The notes: generated by a model from the sequence alone, not told the origin. A stretch of DNA of 64,000 nucleotides from Geosporobacter ferrireducens (GCF_001750685.1 NZ_CP017269.1:1178001-1242000), one strand, 5' to 3'; numbered from the stretch's first letter, positions 41,906 to 51,635 are shown. Made by a program: numbers and translations.

Positions 41906-42163
41906 AGTAGATTAGTGCGACATATTGGTGGAGTGTGGACCTATGTGTCCACCCGTTAATTTTGCCGTCTCTTTGGGCAGACACACAGGTCTGCCCCTAC
42001 CGCTATCCTTATGTGGGAGACAATGTAGGGGCGCACAGTGTGCGCCCGCTAATGATATGCATCGGGAGAACAATGTTCTCCCCTACAGGAAATAACAGCC
42101 TGTCGGTATGTGATGCATGGAACACTCCCTGTGGTGTTCCCCTGTATGTCGCACTAATCTACT
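41906..42163. mobile_element. MITE-like element with 19-bp terminal inverted repeats and five palindromes
   Basis: AGTAGATTAGTGCGACATA (41906-41924) is repeated as an exact inverse at 42145-42163. Inside lie five palindromes: GTGGAC/GTCCAC (41935-41952), GGGCAGAC/GTCTGCCC (41975-41996), GGGCGCACA/TGTGCGCCC (42029-42047), GGGAGAACA/TGTTCTCCC (42064-42082) and GGAACAC/GTGTTCC (42119-42140). Several carry the flank GTAGGGG. There is no coding capacity, and the GC content is above its surroundings. With the copA and ABC promoters, this accounts for the 609-base gap 41729-42337. Confidence 0.7.
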
Positions 42164-42260
42164 GCTATCCATGATTTGCATTTGAATCTATCCATATTGA
42201 AAATGATCCCTTCCTACTTAACTGTATGCTAATTATATGTTACCCAAAAAATATTAATGG

Positions 42261-42289
42261 TTGACATGAAAATTTCATGATGGTAGAAT
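42261..42289 (+). promoter_or_regulatory. sigma-A promoter of the ABC transporter
   Basis: TTGACA (42261-42266), 17 bases, TAGAAT (42284-42289), about 48 bases before the ATG. Confidence 0.75.
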
Positions 42290-42337
42290 AAATACATAAA
42301 TTCATATCAAAATACTATGGTTTAGGAGGAAGTTAAA

Positions 42338-43132
42338 ATGCTGTTTAAGAAAAGAACTTTAGCCTTGATATCATTGGCTTTATTGATGTTAGTTGTAGTT
42401 GTTGGTTGTACATTAAATCCTAGTAATGAAGTAGGTAATCCAACGATTACCATCGGTACCTCTGGCGGCTATCCCCCATTTACCTTTATGAATTCCGAGG
42501 GTAAATTAGATGGATTTGAAATCGATGTATGGAATGAGATCAGTAAAAGAATTGGCTATGAAGTAAAGTTTGAAACTGCAGAATTCAGCGGTCTGTTCGG
42601 AATGTTGGATACGGGTAAAATCAATACCATATCCAATCAAATTACGATCACAGAACAGCGAAAAGAGAAATATTTATTTCCAACTCCCTATGTATTTTCC
42701 GGAGCCCAGTTAGTGGTTAAAAAGGGAAATGAAGAAATCAAATCCTTAGAGGATCTGAAAGGGAAAAAAATAGGTGTTAGTTTAGGATCAAATTATGAAC
42801 AGCTTATTAAGGAATATGATGTTAACAATGAAATTAACGTCATCACTTATGAGGACTTTATAGGTTCCCTTCAAGATGTGGCGATCGGTAGAATTGATGC
42901 GGTTATGAATGATAAGCTTGCCGGAGTGGTTAATATTCAGAAATCTGGACTGGACTTACAATTAGGCGGCGATCCTGTAAAGCCATTAGAAAACTCTTTC
43001 CCATTTGTAAAGAGCGATGATAATGAAGCTTTAATCGAGAAAATAGATGAGGCCATTATAGAAATGAGAGAAGATGGTACTTTAGAAAATATTTCCAACA
43101 AATGGTTTAATACAGATATCACCAAAAAATAA
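42338..43132 (+). CDS. ABC transporter substrate-binding lipoprotein, polar amino acid (cystine-like)
   Basis: A 264-residue family-3 solute-binding lipoprotein with lipobox VVGC (about residues 20-23). TIGTSGGYPPFTFMNSEGKLDGFEIDV is the ligand-binding start in outline. GKKIGVSLGSNYEQL and IGRIDAVMNDKLA are family segments. The sequence resembles cystine-binding TcyA/FliY more than glutamine-binding proteins, but specificity cannot be settled by eye. AGGAGG precedes the ATG. Followed by its permease and ATPase. Confidence 0.85.
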   Translation: MLFKKRTLALISLALLMLVVVVGCTLNPSNEVGNPTITIGTSGGYPPFTFMNSEGKLDGFEIDVWNEISKRIGYEVKFETAEFSGLFGMLDTGKINTISNQITITEQRKEKYLFPTPYVFSGAQLVVKKGNEEIKSLEDLKGKKIGVSLGSNYEQLIKEYDVNNEINVITYEDFIGSLQDVAIGRIDAVMNDKLAGVVNIQKSGLDLQLGGDPVKPLENSFPFVKSDDNEALIEKIDEAIIEMREDGTLENISNKWFNTDITKK

Positions 43133-43154
43133 ACTAGAGTGGTAGGTAATAAAG

Positions 43155-43826
43155 ATGAATCTGAATATTGATACTGCATTCATGCTGGGAGTTTCTCCAA
43201 GAATCTTTCAATATGTACATGTGACCCTCAGTCTAACCTTCATTTCTTCATTGATTGCCTTGTGCATAGGAACCACACTGGCATTGATTGCAACCTATAG
43301 AATCAAACTTCTGTATCCATTATCAAGGGTCTATATATCCTTTTTTAGAGGAACACCTTTGTTGGTACAATTATTCCTACTTTATTACGGAATACCTCAA
43401 ATTATCCCACAGTTTTCCAGGATGAACGCTTATACCGCCGCTTTTTTAGGCTTAAGCCTTCATAGTGCCGCTTATATGGCGGAATCTATTCGGGGAGCTA
43501 TCAAGTCAGTTGACAAAGGACAAATGGAAGCTTGTCTATCTCTGAGCATGACTCCTTGGCAAGGCATGAAAAGAGTTGTCCTTCCCCAAGCAGCCCGCGT
43601 TGCCATACCTTCTCTGGGCAATAGTCTCATCGACTTAGTGAAAAGTTCTTCCCTCGCCTTTACACTAGGCGTATCAGAAATGCTGGCACAAGCTAAAATG
43701 TCAGCTGCAGCCACCTATAAGTTTTTCGAAAGCTACTTGGTCGTTGTAATGGTTTATTGGCTGATTACCATTTGTATCGGTTATTTTTTAGAAAAGCTGG
43801 AGATGCGTTTAAATAAAGCCTATTAG
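43155..43826 (+). CDS. ABC transporter permease, polar amino acid type
   Basis: A 223-residue permease of the HisM/GlnP family with about five helices. The EAA loop ([29 protein letters not shown] in outline) contacts the ATPase, and [17 protein letters not shown] is the family signature. A single permease gene probably works as a homodimer. It is 22 bases after the binding-protein gene. Confidence 0.9.
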   Translation: MNLNIDTAFMLGVSPRIFQYVHVTLSLTFISSLIALCIGTTLALIATYRIKLLYPLSRVYISFFRGTPLLVQLFLLYYGIPQIIPQFSRMNAYTAAFLGLSLHSAAYMAESIRGAIKSVDKGQMEACLSLSMTPWQGMKRVVLPQAARVAIPSLGNSLIDLVKSSSLAFTLGVSEMLAQAKMSAAATYKFFESYLVVVMVYWLITICIGYFLEKLEMRLNKAY

Positions 43827-43837
43827 AGGATGATTCT

Positions 43838-44575
43838 ATGATTAAAATTCAAAATTTGCATAAGCGTTTTGGAAACAATGAGGTTTTAAAAGGCATTGAT
43901 TTAGAAATAAACCATGGAGAAGTAGTCGTTGTTATTGGCCCCTCCGGTTCAGGTAAATCAACGCTGCTAAGATGTCTTAATTATTTAGAAACCCCTGATA
44001 AGGGAATCCTAGCGATCAATGGTTTTCAGGTAAATGCTGAGAAAGTTCATAAACAGGAAATTCGTAACATTCGTAAATCCAGTGCCATGGTATTTCAAAG
44101 CTATAACCTTTTTAAAAATAAAACTGCACTGGAAAATATAACAGAAGCCTTGACCACTGTAAAGAAAATGTCTAAATCCGAAGCGGAAACAGTGGGTGAA
44201 GCATTACTCACCCAGGTTGGATTGCTTGAAAAGCGAAACCAATATCCATCTTGCTTATCAGGCGGACAACAGCAGCGAATCGGTATCGCTAGAGCCATGG
44301 CAGTAAACCCCCATGTAATATTATTCGATGAGCCTACTTCTGCACTGGACCCCGAATTAGTGGGTGAAGTCCTAAGTGTTATACGCAGCTTAGCCGAAAA
44401 ACACATGACCATGATCATTGTAACCCATGAAATGGGTTTTGCCAGAGAGGTAGCCGATCGCGTAATATTTATGGATCATGGTGTCGTTGTTGAGCAGGGA
44501 ACACCAGATGAAATATTCTGTACACCAAAACATGAAAGAACACAAAAGTTTCTAAAACAGATTATTGAAAAATAG
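43838..44575 (+). CDS. ABC transporter ATP-binding protein, polar amino acid type
   Basis: A 245-residue ATPase with Walker [11 protein letters not shown]-loop VFQSYNLF, signature [14 protein letters not shown], Walker [14 protein letters not shown] and the H-loop [13 protein letters not shown] typical of amino acid importers. It powers the transporter encoded just upstream. Confidence 0.95.
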   Translation: MIKIQNLHKRFGNNEVLKGIDLEINHGEVVVVIGPSGSGKSTLLRCLNYLETPDKGILAINGFQVNAEKVHKQEIRNIRKSSAMVFQSYNLFKNKTALENITEALTTVKKMSKSEAETVGEALLTQVGLLEKRNQYPSCLSGGQQQRIGIARAMAVNPHVILFDEPTSALDPELVGEVLSVIRSLAEKHMTMIIVTHEMGFAREVADRVIFMDHGVVVEQGTPDEIFCTPKHERTQKFLKQIIEK

Positions 44576-44576
44576 A

Positions 44577-44598
44577 AAAACTCCATTACGGAGTTTTT
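44577..44598. terminator. bidirectional terminator
   Basis: AAAACTCC pairs with GGAGTTTT around ATTAC. T-runs on both strands serve the ABC operon (plus) and alanine dehydrogenase (minus). Confidence 0.85.
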
Positions 44599-44620
44599 TC
44601 TATTTCTATAATATTTATCG

Positions 44621-45742
44621 CTACGCTCTCATCCCTAAAGCTTCTTCCGGAGTAATATAGGAACGATTTTGCTTCTTACCGGTTTCTTCTAAAGTGAGAT
44701 TTCCAAAATAAAAGGATAATCCCTTCCGTAGTGCTTGGTTCTCAACAAGCGCTTTTTTAGGCCCCTTATTTGCAAGCTCGAGGGCATAAGGAAGTGTTGC
44801 ATTGGCCAGGGATTCCGTTGCTGTCCTTGCAAATGTGGAAGGGATATTGTCTACACAGTAATGGACAATCCCTTCTTCTATATATATTGGATCATCATGA
44901 CTGGTAGCTCTGCAGGTTTCTATTGCACCTGCCTCATCACAGGATACATCAATAATTAATGCCCCAGGTTTCATCATTTTTAGCATATCTTTAGACACTA
45001 AATGATCTTTTCTCCACTTTGGCCAAAGTATGCAATTCATGAGTACATCGGTCTTCTTTAAACATGCAATGAGATTATTATGATTGGAGCATAATAATTC
45101 CACATTGGGTGGAAGTTTGTATTTTGCCTGCTCTAGCTTGTTCAAGTCGATCTCTAATATAGACACTTGATTTTGAAAAGCTGCTGCAAGCTCAGCTGCG
45201 CCTAAGCCTGCCGTCCCTGCGCCAATAATAGTAACATGGGGTGTCCTTACGCCATGAACTCTATTTAACATCAGACCACTGCCATGATTCGATTTCTGTG
45301 CATATTGGCAAGCCATGATAAAACCACCTTTGCCTGCAAGCTCACTCATAGGTTTTAGCAGTGGAAATTCTCCATTTTGATCTTGTATATCTTCATAGGC
45401 AATGCCAATCACATTCTTCTCTAAAAAGGCATCGGTTTGCTCACGATGGGCATTAGAATGAATATAGGTAAAAATAATCAATCCTTCTCTTAAGTATTGA
45501 AACTCTTCTGGAAAAAACTCTTTTACTTTATAGATCATTTCACTCTTTTCAAAAAGCTTATTTCTGTCAACAATTTCAGCCCCTGCCTGAATAAAATCTG
45601 TATCCAAAAACCCTGCCCCTATCCCGGCGCCCTTCTCCACGAGTACAGAATGTCCTTGATTTATAAGCCGTTTCATACAGTCCGGTGTTGATGCTACTCG
45701 GTATTCCTGGGGTTTTATTTCTTTTGGAATTCCTATAATCAT
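44621..45742 (-). CDS. ald: alanine dehydrogenase
   Basis: A 373-residue NAD-dependent enzyme with MIIGIPKEIKPQEYRVA at the N-terminus, the active-site segment ELAGKGGFIMACQYAQKSNHGSG in outline, VTIIGAGTAGLGAAELA for NAD and VDNIPSTFARTATESLANA near the end. It interconverts alanine and pyruvate plus ammonia. As the last gene of the reductase operon, it may supply electrons by oxidising alanine, a classic Stickland donor. The related lysine-pathway enzymes of the family are less likely given the ending. Confidence 0.85.
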   Translation of the reverse strand: MIIGIPKEIKPQEYRVASTPDCMKRLINQGHSVLVEKGAGIGAGFLDTDFIQAGAEIVDRNKLFEKSEMIYKVKEFFPEEFQYLREGLIIFTYIHSNAHREQTDAFLEKNVIGIAYEDIQDQNGEFPLLKPMSELAGKGGFIMACQYAQKSNHGSGLMLNRVHGVRTPHVTIIGAGTAGLGAAELAAAFQNQVSILEIDLNKLEQAKYKLPPNVELLCSNHNNLIACLKKTDVLMNCILWPKWRKDHLVSKDMLKMMKPGALIIDVSCDEAGAIETCRATSHDDPIYIEEGIVHYCVDNIPSTFARTATESLANATLPYALELANKGPKKALVENQALRKGLSFYFGNLTLEETGKKQNRSYITPEEALGMRA

Positions 45743-45757
45743 CAGCGTCCCTCCTTA

Positions 45758-47167
45758 TTAGAGTGTAATTCCAAGGATTAAATATAATACACAGGTAAGT
45801 GCACCAATAGATAGGGCATAGGGAATCTGCGTTTTCACATGATCTATATGATCGGCACCAGCTCCAAGGGATGATAAAATGGTTGTATCTGAAAGGGGCG
45901 AGCAATGATCCCCAAAACAGCCTCCTCCAACTACTGAAGCAATGGTTGCATAGACTAAACCTGTAGCAGCTCCTCCTGTCATATCAAATGCCAAAGGTAC
46001 TGCAATTGGAATCATAATCGCGTAAGTTCCCCATGAAGTACCGGTAAAGAACGAAATAAACGCACAGATGACAAAAGTAAATACCAATAACAATGTAGGC
46101 GTAATCCAATTACTTGTTGCATCAATTACAAAACTGGCTGTCCCCAGCTGCTTTGTGATGCTGTTCAAACAATAAGCCAATGCTAAGATAATGATTGCCG
46201 ACATAACGCCTTTGATTCCATTAATAGATGTCTCCACTAATTCTTGAATGGTTCCCATTCGTTGTATTAGCATTACAATAAACTGGTAAGTAACAGCTGC
46301 AATAAATGCCTCTAATGTTTTGGCCGAACCAAGAACCAGGTATGTACCGACCGTTGTAGCAATAATGATAATTGCCGGCATGAAAAAATTTATAAACAAA
46401 TTCGGTTTGATTCCTGCGTTTGGCTTTATTTCTGATAATTCTTTGCCAATAAGGGGTTTTGCGCCATCCGCAAGTACTTTTCCTTCTTCCCTCGCTCTTT
46501 TCTCAGCTTTTTTCATTGGACCGAAATCCGGGATAATACCGGCTGCAATCAATCCTACCATAGCAATTGCAAATATTCCGTAAAAATTATATTTCACCAT
46601 TTGTACCACTGCATTTTGTGCAGTCATTTTATCTGCAAACACGCCGATTCCCACCAATAGGCCTGCAATATATATCCCCCATGATGAAAATGGGATAAGG
46701 GTGCATATTGGAGCGGAGGTCGAATCACAAATATAAGATAATTTCTCTCTGGATACTTTAGCTTTGTCCGTAATATCCCGCATAACCGTTCCTGTATATA
46801 GCGGACTAAAGTAATCACTAAAGAAGATAAAAATTCCTAACAGCCAAGCTAGCAATTGCGCACCACGTGCTTTGATGCTTTTGTTTTCAAGGGCCTTTGT
46901 AAATCCATCAATCGCACCTGATTTTTGAAACAATGCAACCAAAATACCAACAAATACCTCAATGCCTAATACCCAAATAAAGTCTGCATTGCCAAGGGCA
47001 CCTTGCATCAGTTGTGATACCCCTACAAATATGTTTTGCCCTGTGATTACAAGACCAATGAGACATCCTACAATCAGTGAAAATATAGCATCTCTGGTAA
47101 TAAACGCCAATGCAAGCGCTGCCACTGCCGGCAGTATTGACAATATTCCAAAATTAACTGGCTCCAT
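45758..47167 (-). CDS. NhaC-family Na+/H+ antiporter-like transporter
   Basis: A 469-residue membrane protein with about 12 helices. IFFSDYFSPLYTGTVMRDITDK, FFTGTSWGTYAIMIPIAVPLAF and GGGCFGDHCSPLSDTTILSS are NhaC-family segments. Relatives exchange Na+/H+ or organic ions such as malate/lactate or amino acids. Its place between the component-B genes and ald suggests it moves the reductase substrate or product. That role is inferred from position. Confidence 0.8.
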   Translation of the reverse strand: MEPVNFGILSILPAVAALALAFITRDAIFSLIVGCLIGLVITGQNIFVGVSQLMQGALGNADFIWVLGIEVFVGILVALFQKSGAIDGFTKALENKSIKARGAQLLAWLLGIFIFFSDYFSPLYTGTVMRDITDKAKVSREKLSYICDSTSAPICTLIPFSSWGIYIAGLLVGIGVFADKMTAQNAVVQMVKYNFYGIFAIAMVGLIAAGIIPDFGPMKKAEKRAREEGKVLADGAKPLIGKELSEIKPNAGIKPNLFINFFMPAIIIIATTVGTYLVLGSAKTLEAFIAAVTYQFIVMLIQRMGTIQELVETSINGIKGVMSAIIILALAYCLNSITKQLGTASFVIDATSNWITPTLLLVFTFVICAFISFFTGTSWGTYAIMIPIAVPLAFDMTGGAATGLVYATIASVVGGGCFGDHCSPLSDTTILSSLGAGADHIDHVKTQIPYALSIGALTCVLYLILGITL

Positions 47168-47273
47168 ATTGAATCCCCCTTTATTTTTATTTATGGTTTA
47201 CAAACAACTTAGAGAGTAAATGGTATCCTATTAACTTATACTGATAATTTCATTCCTTTCTTCAAAAATAAAA

Positions 47274-48548
47274 TTAATAATCCTTTTTTAGTAAATCCAA
47301 TGCCTTTTCTACTAATTTAACTCTTTTTTCTTGCTCTTTATCCTCTGGTAATGCAGGGTCACCAATAGGATAGGGAATTGCTACTGCACCTATGATTCTA
47401 ACAGCTCCCACCGTTTTTGAAATCGGTGTGATTGTACAAATATGTGTTACTGGGATTCCAGCACTTTCAACTGCTTTTACGATCGTTGCTCCGCAACGTG
47501 TGCAAGTACCTCAGGTACTCGTCATAATTGCAGCATCTACCCCTGCTTTTTTCAGCTCCTCTGCGATTTCTTTTCCCATTCTGGTTGCATCTGCAACGGA
47601 TGTAGAATTTCCCGTCGTTACAATAAAGTAATCATATAAGCTGCCGATTTTCCTTTTCTTTTCTAATCTTCGCATAATATCAAGAGGTACAATTCTATTA
47701 GGATTGTCATTGGCATAAACGGGATCAAACCCTGCATGCACAGATTCATACTCACCTCCATTCAAAGAATCAAGTGCTCTTATGTCATACTTCATCCAAA
47801 ATTTTGCTGTAGCCGCCGGCAAATGGTCTGCATTTCCCTTAGGTACAACACCCCCTGACGTTAATAATGCAATCTTAGCTTTGGATAAATCTGCTACAGC
47901 CTTTGCTGCTTGTATGGCCTCATACTCAGGTATAGGAACTTCTGTTTCATATGGCTTGCCGGACAGTTTATTTATCAGCATGTCCAGTGCCCTTTCTGCT
48001 CCTGTTTTTTCCTTAAATATATTCATCCGAATACCCTTTGGAATATATCCTTCTTCTTTTGGAAGTCCCAATTTCTCACCATTTAGCAATTTATTGGCCA
48101 ATTTTACCATCAGCGGTACGGCTTTTCTCATAGCTGCTGCTGAGTTACCCGTTTCGGCGATGTAAGTTTTATCTTTGTAAATATCTACTGCAGGATTTTC
48201 TGCATACAGCCCAGTCAAAGTCGGAATATTATACTTTCCCTCAATACTGGCACAGATGTCTCCACAGGCCATCCCAAATCTTCCTGCATTAAAAGCCGGA
48301 CCTGCAATAACCAACTGCGGTTTATATTTTTCAATTTGCTGGTATACGAAAGCTCTTGCAGTTTCCATGTTCTGCGCATAGTAGTTGTCTCCACATATGA
48401 TCGTTGCAACAATTTCACCGCCTATATGGTCTTTGAAAAGATTAGCGGGTCCTATAACTTCTTCTCGCACTTGCGGAGGTACATCCGCCTGATCTTCCCC
48501 TCCAATTTGTCCAAAAAATTGATTTGTATAAAAAATAACTCTCTTCAT
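47274..48548 (-). CDS. selenoprotein: glycine/sarcosine/betaine reductase component B, gamma subunit-like (GrdB/F/H family)
   Basis: A 424-residue protein when the in-frame TGA at 47511-47513 is read as selenocysteine 346. Before it lies VDAAIMTST, after it GTCTRCGATIVKAVESAGIP, so the motif is U-x-x-C-x-x-C as in GrdB. The frame then continues 78 codons to TAA at 47274-47276. FYTNQFFGQIGGEDQAD and the FNAGRFGMACG region are family hallmarks. Component B binds the amine substrate and passes it to selenoprotein A. Which amine is used is unknown. No grdA, C or D is in the window. A SECIS-like hairpin follows the TGA. Confidence 0.9.
47484..47513 (-). promoter_or_regulatory. UGA-Sec codon with SECIS-like hairpin
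   Basis: Twelve bases after the TGA (47511-47513) the minus strand has CGTTGC-GGA-GCAACG (47484-47498), a 6-bp stem with a 3-base loop. Bacterial SECIS elements lie in this position within the coding sequence. Confidence 0.7.
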
Positions 48549-48559
48549 TCGTCCCCCTC

Positions 48560-49840
48560 CTAAACAGTCACTGCACTGAGCTTACTGTAGCCCTGCAAAT
48601 TATGGCTTCCCATAATCCCATGAATTTCTATAATCAATCCCCCGTCTTCTTGGATTGAGCCCACAAAACCTCCTGTTACATGCTCAATGGCCTGGAGGTC
48701 TCCCAGTATTTTATCCATAGGTGGAATTTTTATAGTCGCATTGCTATTGCCCGTTGAAACAATCGCATCTGCTTTAACGGTTCCATCAGGAAGAGACTCT
48801 GACTTACCATCTACACCTGCATCCTCATTACTTATGAGTACGGTTTTAATCCCTTTTTTCTCTAATCTTTCGCAAATCATCATCAAATCCGTTGTGGGAT
48901 TTCCAAACCCTTCCTGGGATATAACTACACCCTCTACGCCAAGCATCTCTACGAGCTTTACAGTAAATACGGAATTTCTAATTTTATCCTCTAAGGTTAC
49001 CATTAAAGGATTTAAAACAATGCCGGCAAAATTTATCTCCAATCCATGTCTTTTAAAACATTCTCGTATAACGGCGTTGTTCTGGTGATGAAAGGTAGTT
49101 GTTTTTGATCCTGGCGAAACACAATTTCCACTGACAATGGCCCCATCAAATACTTCTAATGGTGAAATGATGCTTGGTGAAATCTTTTTAGTGTCTTTGC
49201 CGTAAAAATAAGTGTCATGCAAAAGTCCCTGGCTCATGCAAAGATATACATAGGCAACACGGGGCAGTTCCTTCGTGTCGGAAGCGCTGTCTCCGAAATG
49301 ATTCCAGAAATATTTATTTGCCCTATCATATTCTGCGTTCAGAACCTTCTTAGCAATATAATGAGCAGCTTTAATTCCGGCAATTCTTACTGCCTCCTCA
49401 TGCTCATGGGGATGCAAACCCTCTTTTTTCTGAATGTGGATTACAATATTATTCAGGTGGGCGAAAGGAGTGTATTCTGCAAGAGGACCACACATATCGA
49501 TGATTCCTTCCTGGAATCCCACAATCGGTCCGGTAGTAATCACCGAACATCCTTTTAGTGCATAGGTTACACCACTGCCTACTGCTTCTATTTTTCCGTC
49601 AATTCCTGGAAAAGCATCCCCATTCAACTTGGCCCTTGGTTCAATTACATCTTTTACAGGTATAATTCTTACGGACTCCCCCGGCCTGGCTAAGTCTATC
49701 TTTACACCCGCAATCCTTTCGTCTGCTCTTAATAAATCAGCAATCTCATCTTTATTGATATACAGTATGTGATCCATGATTTCAATCTTATCTCCAAACT
49801 GTACATCCTTGATAAAAATCTCCCTTACCTCAAGCTCCAA
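48560..49840 (-). CDS. glycine/sarcosine/betaine reductase component B, alpha/beta proprotein-like (GrdE/G/I family)
   Basis: A 426-residue proprotein. GAIVSGNCVSPGSKTTTFHHQN in outline contains Cys240, the position where GrdE-type proteins cut themselves to leave a pyruvoyl group on the second chain. The N-terminal LEVREIFIKDVQFGDK and the IDMCGPLAEYTPFAHLNN segment fit the family. The pyruvoyl group forms a Schiff base with the amine substrate. The gene is 12 bases upstream of the selenoprotein gene and first in the operon behind the sigma-54 promoter at 49878. Substrate unknown. Confidence 0.88.
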   Translation of the reverse strand: MELEVREIFIKDVQFGDKIEIMDHILYINKDEIADLLRADERIAGVKIDLARPGESVRIIPVKDVIEPRAKLNGDAFPGIDGKIEAVGSGVTYALKGCSVITTGPIVGFQEGIIDMCGPLAEYTPFAHLNNIVIHIQKKEGLHPHEHEEAVRIAGIKAAHYIAKKVLNAEYDRANKYFWNHFGDSASDTKELPRVAYVYLCMSQGLLHDTYFYGKDTKKISPSIISPLEVFDGAIVSGNCVSPGSKTTTFHHQNNAVIRECFKRHGLEINFAGIVLNPLMVTLEDKIRNSVFTVKLVEMLGVEGVVISQEGFGNPTTDLMMICERLEKKGIKTVLISNEDAGVDGKSESLPDGTVKADAIVSTGNSNATIKIPPMDKILGDLQAIEHVTGGFVGSIQEDGGLIIEIHGIMGSHNLQGYSKLSAVTV

Positions 49841-49877
49841 AAGTATCCCTCCTTATTTTAGTCTCCATAGTCAATTT

Positions 49878-49892
49878 GCAAAGAACATGCCA
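49878..49892 (-). promoter_or_regulatory. sigma-54 promoter of the reductase operon
   Basis: The minus strand reads TGGCATGTTCTTTGC, a full -24/-12 match, 38 bases before the GrdE-like start. Confidence 0.8.
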
Positions 49893-49989
49893 CTCCATAG
49901 CAAAATTCTCATATATTTAAAACTGTGTATTTAAGGCTGTTACGTCATTTAATGGTTTCTGCTTCCCTTACAGTTTTTTGAATAGATGC

Positions 49990-50022
49990 AAAATTTTCTG
50001 CAATATTGCTTAAAATTTTCTG
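49990..50022. promoter_or_regulatory. probable activator binding sites (UAS)
   Basis: AAAATTTTCTG occurs at 49990-50000 and 50012-50022, 22 bp apart or two helix turns, with CAATATTG between. It lies about 100-130 bp upstream of the -24/-12 site and just before the divergent activator gene. Confidence 0.55.
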
Positions 50023-50135
50023 ACATATTCTGTGATTTATTCTGTTAAAGGACTAATTTTTGTGCTAGAATTTTTAGTATCAACTACGCATATTCGCAGT
50101 TTATTCTCTGAATATAATTGGAGGTGTAGCGGAAA

Positions 50136-51566
50136 ATGTTTGACAACGATTATAACGTAAAAGATTTATTAGATATTAACTACATTGATGGAATAACAAT
50201 GGTAGATCAACACGGTAAAATTGTATATACCGTACGATATAACCCTAGATTTGATAACGAAAGCGATACATATGATGTATTAAATAAGAATTATTTAGAA
50301 GTATATAACTTGGATAGCCTTGAAGAAAGCACGATCTACAATTGCCTAAAACAGGGTATTCCTATAACAAAAAGTCATCAAACCTTCTCGGATTATCGTG
50401 GGAGAATTTTAACAACAAAAAATATAACCATTCCAATTATTAAGAATGGCAAAATACTAGGTGCTGTAGAATTGTCAAAAGACATTACCACCAATGAAGA
50501 TGTAAAACGTAAATGCAGCAGACCAACTAATTTTCCCGCAAAAAAGCCGCTTCCTTGCGAATTGAATCTTGCTCAATATACATTTAAGGATATCACTACG
50601 CAAAACAAGTATATGCTTGAAAATATTGAAAAAGCTAAGCTGATTGCAGACAGCTCTTCTCCCATACTCATATACGGCAGTACAGGTACAGGTAAAGAAT
50701 TATTTGTTCAATCCATACACAATCATAGTTATCGCAGGCACAAACCTTTTATTGCGCAAAATTGCGCGTCTATTCCTGAAACATTGATGGAAACCACCCT
50801 ATTTGGCAGTGTGGTTGGCGCTTATACCGGCGCTTCCGATACACCTGGAATTTTTGAGTTGGCCGATGGCGGCACTTTATTTTTAGATGAGCTGAATTCT
50901 ATGCCTTGGTCCATGCAGGCAAAATTTCTTAGGGTATTACAGGACGGATTAATCAAACGGGTTGGTGATACTAAATATAAAAAGGTGGATGTAAGAATTA
51001 TTGCTGCCATGAATGTCGATCCTTTGGAAGCACTTCACAAAAAGTTATTGAGAGATGATATATTCTACAGGCTAAGTGTAATCAGCTTCAAACTCTTGCC
51101 GCTTAAAGACCGGAAAGAGGATATTATGCTTCTGACAAATTATTTTATTTCTATCTACAATCATAAATTTAATAAAGCAGTCACAACCGTATCAAAAAAA
51201 GTAGCAGAGTTATTCTATACCTATGATTGGCCCGGTAATGTGAGAGAATTACAGCATATCATCGAAGCCGCCATGAATATAACCAATACAAATACAATTC
51301 ATATTGATCACTTGCCTATTTATATTACAGAAAAATATAATCATTTACAGGAACCCCTCCTGGAAGATTTTCTGATTTCTCCAAAATCTGAAGAAAGCAT
51401 TCTGCCGCTAAATGAAGCCATTGAGGCCATAGAGGTATCTATGATCAAAAAAGCACTTAAAAAATCTGCAGGCAATATGTCAAAAGCTTCTAAACTACTC
51501 AAAGTCTCCAGGCAAACCCTGCAATATAAGATTGACAAATATGGATTAGATCTAGATAAAGATTAA
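50136..51566 (+). CDS. sigma-54-dependent activator of the reductase operon
   Basis: A 476-residue activator. The N-terminal 150 residues form a PAS-like sensor (DGITMVDQHGKIVYT ... KNGKILGAVELSKDIT). The AAA+ domain has GSTGTGKE, the sigma-54 loop GAYTGA (Tyr in place of the usual Phe), FLDELNSM and RDDIFYRL. A Fis-type HTH (MSKASKLLKVSRQTLQYKI) ends it. It has no receiver domain, so it probably binds a small ligand. It is divergent from the reductase operon, whose sigma-54 promoter it should control. Confidence 0.9.
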   Translation: MFDNDYNVKDLLDINYIDGITMVDQHGKIVYTVRYNPRFDNESDTYDVLNKNYLEVYNLDSLEESTIYNCLKQGIPITKSHQTFSDYRGRILTTKNITIPIIKNGKILGAVELSKDITTNEDVKRKCSRPTNFPAKKPLPCELNLAQYTFKDITTQNKYMLENIEKAKLIADSSSPILIYGSTGTGKELFVQSIHNHSYRRHKPFIAQNCASIPETLMETTLFGSVVGAYTGASDTPGIFELADGGTLFLDELNSMPWSMQAKFLRVLQDGLIKRVGDTKYKKVDVRIIAAMNVDPLEALHKKLLRDDIFYRLSVISFKLLPLKDRKEDIMLLTNYFISIYNHKFNKAVTTVSKKVAELFYTYDWPGNVRELQHIIEAAMNITNTNTIHIDHLPIYITEKYNHLQEPLLEDFLISPKSEESILPLNEAIEAIEVSMIKKALKKSAGNMSKASKLLKVSRQTLQYKIDKYGLDLDKD

Positions 51567-51593
51567 AAAAGGGGCAGATACATGATCTGTCCC
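51565..51593. terminator. terminator between convergent genes
   Basis: GGGGCAGAT pairs with ATCTGTCCC around ACATG, with TTTTTT following on the minus strand. It mainly serves the AIM24-like gene and may also serve the activator gene. Confidence 0.7.
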
Positions 51594-51635
51594 TGTGAAA
51601 AAATGTCTTCTTTTTAGCAATGTACATCGCTTAGA

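Noticed and set aside
41927..42140. CRISPR-like array of short repeats
   Set aside because: The units are different palindromes with irregular spacing, not identical direct repeats with spacers.
47511..47513. TGA as a true stop ending a 345-residue protein
   Set aside because: Family homology continues in frame for 78 codons, the UxxCxxC motif is intact and a hairpin follows, so selenocysteine is far more likely.
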